Assembly: GCA_023213315.1 (NCBI GenBank)
Contig: JAKCPI010006253.1
Span: forward strand, 1-64,000
Direction: 5' to 3'
DNA: 64,000 bases
Origin: Euborellia annulipes
Taxonomy: Eukaryota; Arthropoda; Insecta; Dermaptera; Anisolabididae
Both the position numbers and the translations under genes were made by a program. This document shows positions 31,983 to 43,830 of this stretch, piece by piece (within the stretch, counting starts at the first letter, position 1; each line of letters begins with the position of its first letter). The notes under the pieces are model-generated. The model was not told where the DNA came from and ran no database searches. It saw nothing but the letters and a program-made list of their open reading frames with translations.

Positions 31983-32612
31983 AAGAAATTTTAATTTTGA
32001 TCTTATTTTTCTCTTCAACAAAAACTTTTTTTTTTTTTGCCAGTTGACCATTCAGATAAGGATTAAAGTAAATTAGTTTAATTTGTCAAATAAATACTTC
32101 ATTTTTAATAATAATAATAAAAAGAGAAAGTTCAATTAGCGAAAAATTATCTTCTACTTGCTGTGAAGATGAGAGTTGATTTTTGTTATTGGAAAAAAGA
32201 GCTAGCTGCTTGATAACGAGGTCTTTTCTCTTCATCGACTCTCGCTTTTACCATTACCCTATATTGATATCTCAATGAAATTATTTTTTTTTTTTATTTA
32301 AAAATAAATTATGATTACTACTTTGAGTCAGAATTTTTTGTTCAATGTTTACAAGGATGAGATTTGGCCTTGGAAGATTTCCTCCTTAAATTAGATTTGC
32401 ATACTTGTTCTTAAATAATAAATATGAAAATTTAATTTTCGGTTAACTATGAATTCATATTTAGGCAATGAATGAAATCAGAATTTTTATTCAATGTGTC
32501 ATACAATAAAGGGTCGGACTAAGGCGAGCGCACAACTTTACTCACCCACTATTCAAGAAAAAAATATCCCCCCTCCTCCCTAATGGTCCGATGATTACCA
32601 AAAGCTTTTCAG
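31983..32612. other. Unassigned AT-rich DNA
   Basis: No gene or repeat recognised. Confidence 0.3.
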
Positions 32613-32893
32613 TGTAAACGTACTTTAAAAAAAACTAGACTATTATAAGGAATTTTTCAATGCAGTTTTTTTTTAATGAATTAAATTCATAAGAGATTAT
32701 TGGGACATCGAGCTATAATTTGTTTTAATGACTTATTAAAAAATTATCGTATAATTTTTTGTTATCAAGCAAATACAAAAAAACAATCTGTCCCAATAAT
32801 CTTTAATTTTTTTTAAATTTAAAAATGAATTTATTGTTATTATTAATCACATATTAATTAAGAAATTTTTTTAAAATAAGCTTAGATGATTTA

Positions 32894-33976
32894 CCTTCAA
32901 ACGGGGTGAGAATGGTCAAAAATTCATATTTTCATTTATAACTCGTGCACCGTTTAGAGAAATTAACGAAACTAAGTGGGATCATTGCTAAGTTTCTTGA
33001 TTACCTACCCTGCGAATTATAAATTTTTTAGGTCTTAAGGAATCTGCATGACAATAAAATATGCGAGTGACCATACTCGCCCCGTATTTGGGGTGAGAAT
33101 GGTCTTGCTTATTTTTAAGTGCAAAGTAAAGAGGATTTGGTCGGGGTTAATATGGTTAGAAAGAACAAAGTTGATAATACAAAAATATAATATTAATAAT
33201 TTTTAATTTTTAAAACTATGAAAAAAATGATTAAGAAATTGTGACATTTCCAAATTGGCTGTTATCAAAAACAAGCCATCCTCTGCTCTCTTTGGTGGGA
33301 GTAGAGAGGGTTTTTAAGACATCTTTCCTGTCCACAGCTGCTATCTCAGGTTCGTTCGGGAAGATAAATTTTCTCCTTTTTTTCAGGAATAATATAGGGA
33401 CTTCGTCGTCATTGTAGGCAGCCTCCCTGTCCTCTATCTCTTGGCCGATAAAATGTTTCACACTCTTCTTACCCCTCATTATTACTAATACAAACTTTTC
33501 TGGTCTGAGGAAGGTGCACCTTCATCGTTTTCCACCTCAACTCGGTTATGATTTTCGATGACCATTCTCACCCCAAAAAAACACTGAATTTTACAATTTT
33601 TTAAATAATTTTTTTTATAAATTAAACTGTATTACTATTAATAATAAGCAATTTACCAATAGTTGACCAACAAGTTGGTCGTGCACCACGAGACGTTTTA
33701 AGATAATCTTCCAGCCTGTGCTAACTTGACAACCAAAGTTATACCGACTTAACAAAATATGAACAAATATCCCTAATTTCCGATTTTTTTTTTTTATTAT
33801 ATTTTATAAAAAAAAAAATTACCAAAACCAACTACCTCTTGAATAAACATGAGATACATTATTGCCACAAAAAAAATAGCAAAAATACAAATTCACAACA
33901 TTCTACCGCTTAATTTCAAATATTCCTGCAAAACGACCATTCTCACCCCTCAGACCATTCTCACCCCGGATGACGG
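32894..33976. mobile_element. pogo/Tigger-like element, TA target
   Basis: Termini CCTTCAAACGGGGTGAGAAT and the inverse of CCGTCATCCGGGGTGAGAAT. TA flanks both sides, and the uninterrupted B1 sequence proves the insertion point. GGGGTGAGAATGGTC or its inverse recurs inside at about 33091, 33560 and 33935. It is 1.08 kb and carries only a transposase tail. Confidence 0.8.
33231..33479 (-). pseudogene. Transposase C-terminal tail (pogo/Tigger type)
   Basis: An 82-codon frame with KHFIGQEIEDREAAYNDDEV, ILFLKKRRKFIFPNEPEI and DVLKTLSTPTKESRGWLVFD. The pattern (GQ-x-F-K+-FIFP-D-L-RG-F) resembles the C-terminal tail found after the DDE domain in arthropod Tigger/pogo-like proteins. This is a resemblance from memory, not a search. 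No DDE triad or CENPB/HTH domain is present, so it is an internally deleted relic. Confidence 0.5.
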
Positions 33977-34301
33977 TATTTAAAAATTCAACTGTCAAAT
34001 TAGTTCAGCATTCTTGCAATAGATGGCAGGCTAGTCTAACAGACGATATAGTATTAGCCTATATTTATATATTTTTATGCTTTTATAAAAGATACATAAT
34101 ATATAATAACATTTATAAAGTATTTATTGTTAAAAGATCAATGAAAATCAACCAAATGCATTAAATATTATTAGCTACCATTCTGACATCTCTTGGCAAA
34201 TTTTTGAATTACTTGATTTTTTGGGCATACTTTTTATGACACACAACGCCATCTTAGCGGGAAAAACATGCGTAACTACTTCGCTCCGGAAGCCCCCTTA
34301 A

Positions 34302-35030
34302 GTCAAAAATTTTAACAATTTGAACAACAAAAATGAAATTATTTCTCTCTTTGGTGAAATAAAAACATCTACGTAAGAGAAAATAAACATAAATTGTATG
34401 AGTTAAAAAGTGAATGAACTTAAATGATCAGAAAAATATTCTTTTGTCATGAAAATAATCCCAAGTAACGAGTAATCAGAATGGAATTTTTAAAATAAGT
34501 AATTGATTTAACTTGAGAAATTTATTATGCCCGTTCCCGAGGGAGGAGTGAAATTCCTTTGGCCAGGCAAGACATCCGGCCCTCCTCTCCTGCTGTCGCT
34601 TATATAAGTAAAAAAGCAGAGGGATTTTTTGATGAACAAGTATGTATATTTCTATGTTGTTTGAGGATTGTACACAAGTGAGAGGGGGGGGGGGGGGGGA
34701 GTTGAGTGCGTGTCGAGGCCGAGACTCTTCCGAGCGTGACCAAAACCAACCAACACACCTGCCTTAACATGTATTTTACTTATATGTATATTTATAATTT
34801 AATGCGAATTATTTCTATTGTTAACTTTAATTAGATGATGCTTGCAAAAAAAATTTATATAAATTTTAAGAAATTTCATGCTTCGAAGCATTTCTACTAT
34901 TTTGAAAATTTTTTAAAGACTCGATTCGATTATCCAAATTTAATTGAAATCTAATGATTAGGATACAAGAAAATGTAACTTAGTTAATTTGCAAAGATTT
35001 GAAGAAATTAATAAAGTTCAGTTAAAACTG
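34302..35030. other. Unassigned; GC-richer patch at 34540-34770
   Basis: Contains CCCGAGGGAGGAGTG, a TATATAAG at 34598 that could act as a TATA box, a G18-like run near 34686-34700 and GTCGAGGCCGAGACTC. A promoter or 5' exon is conceivable but unproven. Confidence 0.25.
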
Positions 35031-35091
35031 TTGATGTCTTTGTGGCTGAAAGTATTACTAAGGCGGAGTCAAAATGTATGGAAATATTTTA

Positions 35092-35130
35092 GTTCTGAAG
35101 ATGGCTTAGACCAGTGGCCGAAACGTCACC
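35092..35130 (+). ncRNA. Hammerhead-like motif (single)
   Basis: CUGAAGA, U, stem II GGC...GCC with a larger loop, GAAACGUCACCC. Core boxes intact, stem I poor. ACAATAAAAG follows, then TTTTGGCTGC, the end sequence shared with other single motifs. Confidence 0.5.
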
Positions 35131-35195
35131 CAACGGCACAATAAAAGAAATAATTTTGGCTGCAATTTTTTTTGACTGTTGATTTCTAATAAATA

Positions 35196-35300
35196 TAAAT
35201 CTGGTGTGACTGGCGCACAGCATTTACCCTTTGGCAAGAGATGTCTACTGTGCTTGTCACACCTGATTTTTTTTTTGTTTCGAGATGATGAGCTACGAAT
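35196..35300 (+). repeat. Repeat A left-end fragment
   Basis: AATCTGGTGTGACTGGCGC to GTCACACCTGATTT hairpin with a shortened loop, then degraded. Confidence 0.6.
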
Positions 35301-35532
35301 GCTTCTTGGTTGCCTATCTTCTCTTTTAACACATTAACATCAGTAAAGTGTACTCTGTTCGAAATGAATATTAAAAGTGTTAAAATGTTAATATCTTTGA
35401 AAAACTTATAACTTGGTGTTTTTAATTAATTTTTTTTTTATTTATATAGATTTTTCTTTTCAATTTACATAATGGGATGTTCGATTAAGAGTCCGGTGCA
35501 GGCGTATTAAGAAAAAGCGTATTGCTTTTCAC

Positions 35533-35875
35533 TAGGAACCGACCGAATATTCGGTTTCGGTTACGGTTTCAGCCAGTTTCGGCCAAAAATCCCAAGTTTC
35601 GGTTTCGGCCGAAACGTGAGTCTGAAAAAAGATGGGATGAGACTCGCATGCAAAAAAAAAAAAAAAAAAGGTCAAATGATTTGCAAAAGAGGAAAAAGGT
35701 TCGGGAAAAATTTAGACTCCCTAAAAACAAGGTAAAATGATTTTCACGGGAGGTGAAAAAAATTAAAAAAAAAAAAAAAAAAAAAAGTAAAATGATTTGA
35801 ATTTTTTATAGGAAATACAAGTTTCGGTTTCTGTTACGGTTTCGGCTGAAAATCTTGTTTCGGTCCGGACCCCTA
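35533..35875. mobile_element. hAT-like MITE, family TAGGaaCCGACC, copy 1
   Basis: Starts TAGGAACCGACCGAATATTC and ends CGGTCCGGACCCCTA, with repeated TTCGGTTTCGG blocks. It is an inverted copy of 55570-55901. I see no target duplication here. The frame 35522-35740 is noise. Confidence 0.65.
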
Positions 35876-35954
35876 CTAAAAACCCTTAGAAGCTCAATTG
35901 GTTGCCTATCTTCTCTTTTAAAGGCGAAATGAATCAATTGCTTATCTACTTATG

Positions 35955-36005
35955 ACAGTGCTAATTTGGTATCCAAATGGCTTAAATAAAATCATCGGAC
36001 TGCTG
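35955..36005 (-). repeat. SINE fragment
   Basis: TTGGTATCCAAATGGCTTAA and ATCATCGGACTGC are a middle piece of the main SINE in reverse. Confidence 0.5.
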
Positions 36006-36795
36006 TTATTTGGCTATCAATCGCGTTCTTATATCCGCTTCCCCCGGTGTCTCTAATCCACATATAAAAATCAAACATTTAAATTGATCGATAGTTAGCT
36101 CCCTATATTTAATTTTTCACAAGCGTAATTTACTTTAGCCCCAAAAGTGGCATAGTCTTCATTTTGTTTACGAATTAATTTCATACAACTATATCTAGCA
36201 TTAAAAATAGAGCTAACTTTTCAAAATGTTTTTTTCAAATTTAAAATTGTCTCCTCCAACTTTAGCTCATTTGGTTTTTTCGGCAATAAAATATCAGCAT
36301 ATCTTTTATATGTATTATTACTAAGGTTTAGACGTAGTCTAGACGTACCTTAGCTGATTCTTCTAAATCCTTACCATCAATCATAATAATATCTTCGAAA
36401 CGAGCAAACCAATCGTCAAAATACTTCTCTTCTTTTTCCGAGAATTCAAATTCGGTTATCCTTGCATTTAATGAGTGTATTAATTTCTCTTTGAGACTCC
36501 TTTGGCTCTTCGTTTACTTTAATTTTCGCTAAAGTTTGCTCGCAGAACCTCTGGAAGTCTTCCATGGACTTCAATATTTTCTCAGCCATTTTTCTTTTCT
36601 CTTTTTTACCTCGTCGCCACAAAATGTTATATCTTATAATTGAAATAAATAACAAATCAGGATAACATTTAAATAATATATTTTAATTGCGAATAATAAA
36701 TTACCATTAATTCGATTCTAATAAAAATCAATAAATACAAAGAATAATAAATTTCAGACAAGGCTTCCTTGAGTCCCTGATTAGGCTATCACACC
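36006..36795. other. Unassigned
   Basis: The minus frame 36446-36655 (KKEKRKMAEKILKSMEDFQR and on) is basic and could be helical, and its codons look more ordinary than nearby AT noise. No homologous family is recognised. Confidence 0.25.
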
Positions 36796-36797
36796 TA

Positions 36798-36868
36798 CAA
36801 CAACTGCCTGGGAATCTTGGTATACAAGGCAGGCGCTCTACCAACTACGCCAAGCCCGAAAGCCATAA
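36798..36868 (-). mobile_element. SINE head fragment, copy S10
   Basis: Minus strand GGGCTTGGCGTAGTTGGTAG, then GCCTTGTATACCAAGATTCC. The B box is degraded. It stops after the head. Confidence 0.5.
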
Positions 36869-36944
36869 TAAACTTAAATAATAAATAATAAGTCTAATAG
36901 ACCTCACCTAAAAGCATTTAAGTCAATTTTAAGGATTTTTTACG

Positions 36945-36996
36945 AAATGGTTGCCATGGTAACAAAATATAAATATTTTCCATATAAATTTTCACA

Positions 36997-37036
<40 letters not shown>

Positions 37037-37437
37037 ATTCACACTTTTTTCTCATTCACACTCACACTCACACACACATTCACACAGTCTTTTCGGCAAC
37101 TTAGGCCATATAAGACTTTGACGATAACCGTTGTATTATATATTATCTATTGGGGGTTCAGGCATTTCTATTTAAGCCATCTGGTATCCAAATGGCTTAA
37201 ATAAAATCATCGGACTGCCTGGGTCCGAACCCGCGACGTTTGGTATAGGAGGTAGGCGCGCTACCTACTACGCCAAACTCGGGGGCTTTTTACATCTTGA
37301 AAATCGAATGTAGCATACTGTCGGAAACTAAATACATGTCAACACAAAAATTCTGGTGTAACAAGCACAGTACACAACTTTCGATTACCGAAGGTAAGAG
37401 AAAGTTGTGTGCTGTGCGCCAGTCACACCAGATTTTT
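36945..37437 (-). mobile_element. Repeat A, copy 8, split by a SINE
   Basis: GGTTGCCATGGTAACAAAAT at 36950 and, after SINE S9, ACATCTTGAAAATCGAATG to the left-end hairpin CACACCAGATTTT at 37437. Its right half is missing. Confidence 0.7.
37000..37287 (-). mobile_element. tRNA-derived SINE, copy S9
   Basis: A T run of about 33, ACACTCACACTCACAC tract, body, head ending CGCCAAACTCGGGGGC. Flanking TTTTACATCTT and TTTTCACATCTTT look like the target duplication. Confidence 0.8.
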
Positions 37438-37439
37438 TT

Positions 37440-37925
37440 TACTTGAAATGTTCTAGAAACATTCATTTATATTTTATAAATCATTTAGGATAATTGACAG
37501 GTAAAAATAATATAAATATAGTAATGCTCCTTAATGGCCAATAAAACTTTCAAGATGCAAGTGATGCTTTTTTTAATCCCACGCTTTCCATAGATAGAAA
37601 GGTCATTTCTCCTTTTCTTTTCATTATTTTAATCTAAAAATTATAATTGAAAATTTAAATCTGGATGATAGGCAAATAAATAAAACGAGTATTTATGAAC
37701 AACATAAAAGTATTGATTAGTGAAATTTAGGTTATGTTTATATACAGCAAGTGGATGATCCCATTATTAAATTTTCCTTTCATATTTAGTTATTTATTTA
37801 ATGTTCAAAGTACAGTAAATTAAAATCAGAGGAGCCGGTTTTATTTATTTATTTTTTTGATAATTTTTAAAACGAATTTAGTAAATAAATATATAATAAT
37901 AATTCTCTCTCATATTAACGAATAT
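37440..37925. other. Unassigned AT-rich DNA
   Basis: No gene recognised. Confidence 0.3.
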
Positions 37926-37928
37926 AAA

Positions 37929-38460
37929 AAAATCTGGTGTGGCTGGCGCACAGAACGCAACTTGTCTTACCTTCGACAATCGAAAGTTGTGTGCTGTGCT
38001 TGTCACACCAGATTTTTTGTGTCAACATTTACTTAGTTTTCGACAATAGGCCTATATTAGAATTCAAGATATAAAATTTTAATGCATATTATTAGGAGAA
38101 TTTTTAATTATAGACCACATTTTTGTATTAAATATTTATTAAAAATATATAAATACTGTACAACGTTTCAACTGCTTATTCCTGCAGCCGTTATCAAGCA
38201 CTGTGCACTTGGTCCGACTCAAATTCTCCTAATAATAATATTTCAAACCACAAAAGCTTTAATGCATACATTATATTTTGTTACCATGGCTTCTATGAAG
38301 TGGACTTTAAACAATTTTGTCTACAAAATAAGAATATAGGTACATTTTAAAGAGCATCTAAAATATAATTGATTTTTAAACAAAAGCCAATTGTGAGAAA
38401 AATAAAAATAAATTGAAAAAATACATCAGTAAAGTACTAGTACTATTTGATCGATTGGAA
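37929..38460 (+). mobile_element. Repeat A, copy 9, with inserted ribozyme-like relic
   Basis: Left hairpin AATCTGGTGTGGCTGG to GTCACACCAGATTTTT. The body is interrupted at about 38088-38265 and resumes with CATATTATATTTTGTTACCATGG-like sequence and AGTACTAGTACT. The right end is degraded into 38460-39010. Confidence 0.6.
38088..38265. mobile_element. Degenerate ribozyme element in repeat A
   Basis: Inverted ends TATTATTAGGAGAATTTTTA and TTCTCCTAATAATA. The minus strand of 38163-38200 reads UUGAUAA, then a GGCUGC/GCAGUU stem and GAAACGUUG, a decayed hammerhead-like motif. A motif-free relative with the same ends lies at 52545-52685. Confidence 0.45.
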
Positions 38461-39010
38461 TGAAATTCCTCCCCATGGTTGGGACATGAGTACTTAGCTA
38501 AAGTATAAAATTTGAGTATCGAGAGTTCGTTCCTTATTGAGTTATATTTAATCCACATTTTTTGATATTTCAGTTGAAATTCATTCAAATGATTGTGAAA
38601 ATGACGTCAAATTCCAGCTAAAGGGAATCGCCTCCTTTTAATGGCGATTTCAAGAAAAGCAATCAAACAGCCATTTAAAAGCGATAAAATCTCTTTCAGA
38701 GAAATTTACATAAACATTATGTTTTGATATTTTAACTGGAATCGATCTTCTTGAAATTTAAGATTTTTTCACAATAAATTAAATTAATTTCAAGTGAAAT
38801 ATCAAAGAATGTGGGTTGATGGGAATTACTCAAAAACGAAAAAAAACTGTCGATACTCAAATTTTATACTTAAGCCAAGTACCAATGCCGCAAGTATTTC
38901 AAGAAATTTCAAACACATCAGCCAAAGGGTTCTAGTACTTTACTAATGTATTTTTTCAGTTTTTTTCGATTTCTCAAAATTCGCTCTAACGATTTTGATT
39001 AAAATTAAGT
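38461..39010. repeat. Degraded inverted repeat-A remnants
   Basis: TATAAAATTTGAGTATCGA at 38506 and its inverse near 38853-38872, plus AGTTTTTTTCGATTT near 38956, show two inverted, decayed A segments. The minus frame 38376-38588 is spurious. Confidence 0.4.
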
Positions 39011-39485
39011 CTTAAAAAAAAAGAAAAATATTCATAAATATATCGATACTTTCCTATCGATACGATACCAAGTACAAGTATCGAGACTTCATCCCTAATA
39101 ATAAAAAGAGTTTATGAATATCTGTAAAAAAAGATTCGCGTGATAATATCCGCATTATATTTTATTTATTAATACGTATAAATAGCAACAGATAAAAACA
39201 ACGAAGTAACGAACTATTTTTTAACGCAAATTTAATGAATTTTAAATTTTAAATTATAAATCAGGTCTTTTCTATTGCATGTATTTATTCACTTTTAAAG
39301 TAATTTATTTAAAAAATTATGGTGATTAATTAATTGAAATGGAAAAAAATAATAATAATACAAATATAAAATATAAATTAATGCAAATTAAATAAAATTT
39401 GCATCATGATAAACGTATCGATGGAAAGGTGATTCATCCCCCACCCTGGTATTTTATACTTAAATGGAATGTATTAATATAGGCA
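39011..39485. other. Unassigned AT-rich DNA
   Basis: No gene recognised. Confidence 0.3.
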
Positions 39486-39490
39486 TATTC

Positions 39491-40010
39491 ATCTATATAT
39501 ATAATAGCGGATTGTCCTTCTGTCTGTCTGTCACGATCTGATTGACCCAACTTCCCGTTGGAATTTTGAAACAAAATTTTGCAGTCTTATAGAGGACGTT
39601 ATGGAGAGTCCAGGAAAAATATTTGAGTCCCGAAATTCCTATAACTTTTTGAGTTATTAATTCCTAAATTTAAAATTTCTCCCATAGGAAATTTATAGAG
39701 AAATATTCTTTGCATTTATGTATTCTTTGAATGTAAACAAATCCTCAAGCAGGCACTGGATTCGAATAGTAATAATGATTTTCTTTTGCCTTCGGGCCTT
39801 GGTGTAGTGGCTAGCGTGCTTGCCTTCTATTCCAAGGGTCCAGGGTTCGGATCCCAGGCAGTCCGATGATTTTATTTAATCCATTTGGATATCAAAAAAT
39901 ACGAGTGTCGTTAAATGGCCTGAGTTGCCGAACAAGATTGTGTGAGTTGTTGTTTTTTGTCTTTTAATAATTAAGAAAAGGCGAGGGCCCGAGCCAGCTG
40001 AGTCCAAAAT
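39491..40010 (+). mobile_element. Helitron-like repeat C, copy 4, with SINE
   Basis: Start CTATATATATAATAGCGG, TTCTGTCTGTCTGTCACG, CAACTTCCCGTTGGAATT. The body runs to 39785, the SINE occupies 39786-39962, and the tail AATAATTAAGAAAAGGCGAG follows. Confidence 0.55.
39786..39962 (+). mobile_element. tRNA-derived SINE, copy S11
   Basis: GGGCCTTGGTGTAGTGGC head, GGGTTCGGATCCC B box, truncated body, GAGTTGCCGAACAAGATTGTG and a T-rich tail. Same position in repeat C as S4 and S7. Confidence 0.75.
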
Positions 40011-40383
40011 CATGATATTTGAGAGAATGAAAGAATACCTAAATGAAGATCTCGATATAAGAAAAGAGGTTGATGTCTCGTAGGGCGACCACATTGGTTT
40101 TCATCTTTTGTTTTTTTGTTACTGACCCGAGACGTAGGCCTTTAGAAGATTTAGTATATTTGAAATCAAGGTTAGTTAAGGGAAATTATTAGAGCAACGA
40201 TATACAATATTATCTAATATTTAAATAAGTAATTTAGCGAGTTAAAAATTGTGCCTGCTAATGAACAATCAGAAAGCTTGTTTTACACTATCAAGTCTAC
40301 AATTGGAATTCATTTTAACACTTCCATGCTTCAAATTGCAAAAACTCCGAAGCGTTAACAATCAATAGTGTTAAAAATTAATG

Positions 40384-40610
40384 TCATGTCTACTGGGTGT
40401 CTCTAATATTTTAACGCCGTATTTAATGCATCAAAATGGCGTCTTTAAACGTAAAAAGTAAGGTTATGATTTTGACAGCTTTGAAATAAAAGCACCATGT
40501 TAATTTTTGATTAGAGAATGCAATTTTTAACGCTGATGTTATTACTTTTCTTTTTAACACCCATTTGTTGACGTTAAATTTTAACGTCTGCTTTTAGAGA
40601 ATAGACCTGT
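40384..40610 (+). repeat. Dispersed repeat D
   Basis: Contains GTATTTAATGCATCAAAAT, GGCGTCTTTAA, GACAGCTTTGAAATAAAAGC and TTTAACACCCATTTG. Fragments lie at 3836-3966 and 4690-4815. TTTTAGAGAATAGACC at the right may be its end. Confidence 0.5.
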
Positions 40611-40929
40611 ATACCAGTTATTTATAAATTGAAATAAAAGATAAATTCTAATTTTCTTTCGCACTTTTTATTTTCAAGTATACAAAATTTTTGCCAATAT
40701 TTTGAACGCATCACCAAACATAATCTTTTATTTCAAACTATTAATAATTATTTTCGCCAAAATTTTAAATAGTATATAAATATATATATATTTAATTTTA
40801 TCGTACCGATGGCGAAGGGGTGGGAGAAGTTCCACACGCTGATTTCTAGAATTTGTTTTCTTTTTTTGAAAAAAATTGTTTTTTTATTTAATAGATTTTA
40901 AATGGGTTGTGTATGTTTTTGTTTTTTCT
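40611..40929. other. Unassigned AT-rich DNA
   Basis: No gene recognised; the frame 40876-41082 runs into family B. Confidence 0.3.
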
Positions 40930-42239
40930 TTAAGGGGGAACGGGACCGAAGTGGTTACGCATGTTTTTCCCGCTAAGATGGCGTTGTGTGTCATAAAAAG
41001 TATGCCCAAAAAATCCATTAATTCAAAAATTTGCCAAGAGATGTCAGAATGGTACCTAATAATATTTAATGCATTTGGTTGATTTTCATTGATCTTTTAA
41101 CAATAAATACTTTAGAAATGTTATTGTATATTATGTATCTTTTATAAAAGCATAAAAATATATAAATATAGGCCAGATATAGGCAAATACTATATCGGCT
41201 GTTAAACTAGCCTGCCATCTATCGCAAAAATGCTGAACTAATTTGATAGATGAATTTTGAATAAATCATCTAACAATTGTAAGCTTATTTTAAAAATTTC
41301 TTAATTAATATGTGATTAATAATAACAATAAATTCATTTTTAAATTTAAAACAAAATTAAAGATTATTGGGACAGATTGTTTTTTTGTATTTGCTTGATA
41401 ACAAAAAAATTAATTACGATAATTTTTTAATAAGTCATTAAAAAAATTATAGCTCGATGTCCCAATAATCTCTTATGAATTTAATTCATTAAAAAAAATC
41501 TGGTGTGACTGGCGCACAGCACACAACTTTCTCTTACCTTCGGTAATCGAAAGTTGTGTACTGTGCTTGTCACACCAGATTTTTTGTGTCGACATATATT
41601 TAGTTCCCGACAGTACGGAACATTTGAATTCAGATGTAAAATTTATAAGTATGGGAAAATATTTATATTTTGTTACCATGACAACCATTTCTCCTATCCT
41701 TCCCTATGAAATACAAGAGTAAAGTGGTCTTCAGAAGATTTCAATCGCAAAATGAGAATATACATTTTAAAGAGCATCTAAAAAATAATTGATTTTTGAA
41801 TTTAAAAAAAATCGTTGGAGCAAATTTTGAGAAAATCGAAAAAAACTGAAAAAGTACATCAGTAAAGTACTAGTACTCTTTGGCCGATTTTGATTAAAAG
41901 CTTATTTTTCCGGTCCCGGGGGGTGTTTAAGTTAAATATAGAATTTCAACCTCGTAGCTCAATTCCTTCATGCTTAAAATTGAACACAGACACACACACC
42001 CACCCACCCACACACACACAGACAGACCATGTCGCGAAAACCACTTTTTTGGATTCAGTGGACCTCAAAACGTGAAGATCCATCAAAATCTCGACATCGA
42101 ATTTTTGACATGAATTTAATACTTTCTCTCTATATATATATTACATATATACATAGGTAAGAGAAAGTAAAAAACCGCATTGAAAAATTGTCTAGATATT
42201 TTTTAAAGTACGTTTAGACGTCGCTCTTGAACCCCTTAA
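40930..42239 (-). mobile_element. Family B copy 3, split by repeat A
   Basis: TTAAGGGGGAACGGG at the left and GAACCCCTTAA at the right, inverted relative to B1. Interrupted at 41499-42169. Comparing with B1 shows that repeat A went into an A/T run (TCATTTAAAAAAATAAACC in B1) with no obvious target duplication. Confidence 0.75.
41499..42169 (+). mobile_element. Repeat A, copy 10 (boundaries fixed by empty site)
   Basis: TCTGGTGTGACTGG hairpin to GGTAAGAGAAAGTA. Because B1 gives the pre-insertion sequence, this copy best defines the family ends: an A-rich junction on both sides and no TIR. Confidence 0.8.
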
Positions 42240-42244
42240 TTAAT

Positions 42245-43230
42245 CATAATAAAAATATTTCTGGTTACAAATTTAGAGGCTATTTGCTCTTAAAGATTTA
42301 TTGAAGGGACTTCCTTTATTTCGAAGAGTTTTTTTTTTTTTTTTTAGCAAAAACAAAGAAATGATTTTTTAATAAAAAATAAAAAGTTATTGGAGAGCGT
42401 TGGCGAACCTTGTAGGTGTCACACACACCTACCTTGAGTAGGTGCGTGCACACACACACACACACCTCGGGGCTCTCGATTACTTTATTAAAGACCATTC
42501 ACCAATTAGATAAGTTTTATATTTAAATTATATAAGAAAAAATAAAAATAACATCTCTAATAACAATAGCAATAATTTTTGCGTTTTTAATTATACAAAA
42601 CGTCAAAGGCGGGAAGAGAAATGAATTTTTCAGACAAAACCTGATATATTTACATTGAGTTTTAGCAAATGGCAATTTTGAAGTGGTTCACGTGGGTGTG
42701 AAATAAATGATTACTTAATAATAAATCGTCTCTAATTTTTTACCACTTATTATTATTTTTAGAGAAAAGAGGAAAAAGTATTTTTAATTTAATTAAAAGC
42801 TCTCCATTTTCTAACGGATCTTTTGAAATTCTTTATTCATTTGTCAGTTTTCTAGGATATAGATTAGAATCGGTTGGAATTCTCACTGAGTCTAAATCCT
42901 GCTTAAAACTCACTAGCCATAAAGGTCTCTATTATATAAAGCAGGCCTAAAATAATTAATGCCAAAGCCGGAGTTATAAATAATTATATTGTAGTTTTTC
43001 GGAGGGGCAGAAAGGGTAATTTTTTTTTTTGAAAATCTTTTTTACAAAATTATTGATAGATTGAATAAAAAATAGTAATAATGTAAATGATAATTACAAG
43101 ATTTTCGCTTGACTTCAAGGAGAGAGAAATCATTTATCTTGAAACTCCTTGAAGTTAAGCGATAGATGGAGTCTAAATAGCGTTAGCCGAAAAAGACCTG
43201 AAACGAATTTAAAAAAAAGTCAAGCGAATT
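42245..43230. other. Unassigned; CA microsatellite
   Basis: AT-rich DNA with (CA)n at 42444-42466 and paired AGGTGTGTGTGACACCT-like bases beside it. 42316-42498 is low-complexity. No gene. Confidence 0.3.
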
Positions 43231-43234
43231 TTTT

Positions 43235-43830
43235 TATTTTCTCTTACCTCTATTTATATGATAATATATAGAATATATAGTCAAAAATTCGATGTCGAAA
43301 TTTTGATGGATATACACGTTTTGAGGCAAGGGCTGATCCAGAGGTGTTTCTCGGGGGAGGGGGGGGGATTCTGGTGTGACTGGTCGCACAGCACACAATT
43401 TTTTTCTTAATTTCGGTAATTTAAAGGCGCATCCTGTACTTGTTTGCCCAAATATAAATACAAATCAAGTTTTTATGTATTAATTTTTAAAATTTTACAA
43501 TAAAAATAATTTTTTTTTTTTCGAAAAAAAAGATTTTTTTTTTTTTTTTTCAAATCTCGAGGAGGGGGGTAATTACCTCCTTTACCCTATTTAAGTTAGT
43601 CACCCCCCCCATCGGGACGAGACACCAAACTTTTCAACAAAATTAGCCAAAGAGTACTAGTACTTTACTGATGTACTTTTTCAGTTTTTTTTTCGATTTT
43701 CTCTAAATTCGCTCGATTTTGATTAAAATTCAAAAATCAATTATTTTTTTAGAATATCTCGGCACAAAAGAATCTGGTGTGACAAGCACAGAACACAATT
43801 TTCGATTACCGAAAGTAAGAGAGATCTGTA
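43235..43830 (-). mobile_element. Repeat A, copy 11, decayed and split by a hAT MITE
   Basis: Right-end hairpin near 43240, AAATTCGATGTCGAAATTTT, then the hAT-like relic at 43327-43590, then CCAAAGAGTACTAGTACTTT and the left hairpin AATCTGGTGTGACAAGCAC (plus) at 43772. Confidence 0.6.
43327..43590. mobile_element. hAT MITE relic, same family as 19678
   Basis: Starts CAAGGGCTGATCCAGAGGTG and carries TTCTGGTGTGACTGGTCGC, then GGGGGGTAATTACCTCC near the other end; the terminal CCCTTG is lost. Confidence 0.6.

Larger units (their letters stand above)
32613..34301 (+). mobile_element. Family B copy 2, carrying a pogo-like element
   Basis: Starts at GTGTAAACGTACTTTAAAA (terminus lost) and ends GGAAGCCCCCTTAA. 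Interrupted at 32894-33976. Outside the insertion it is close to copy B1. Confidence 0.7.
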
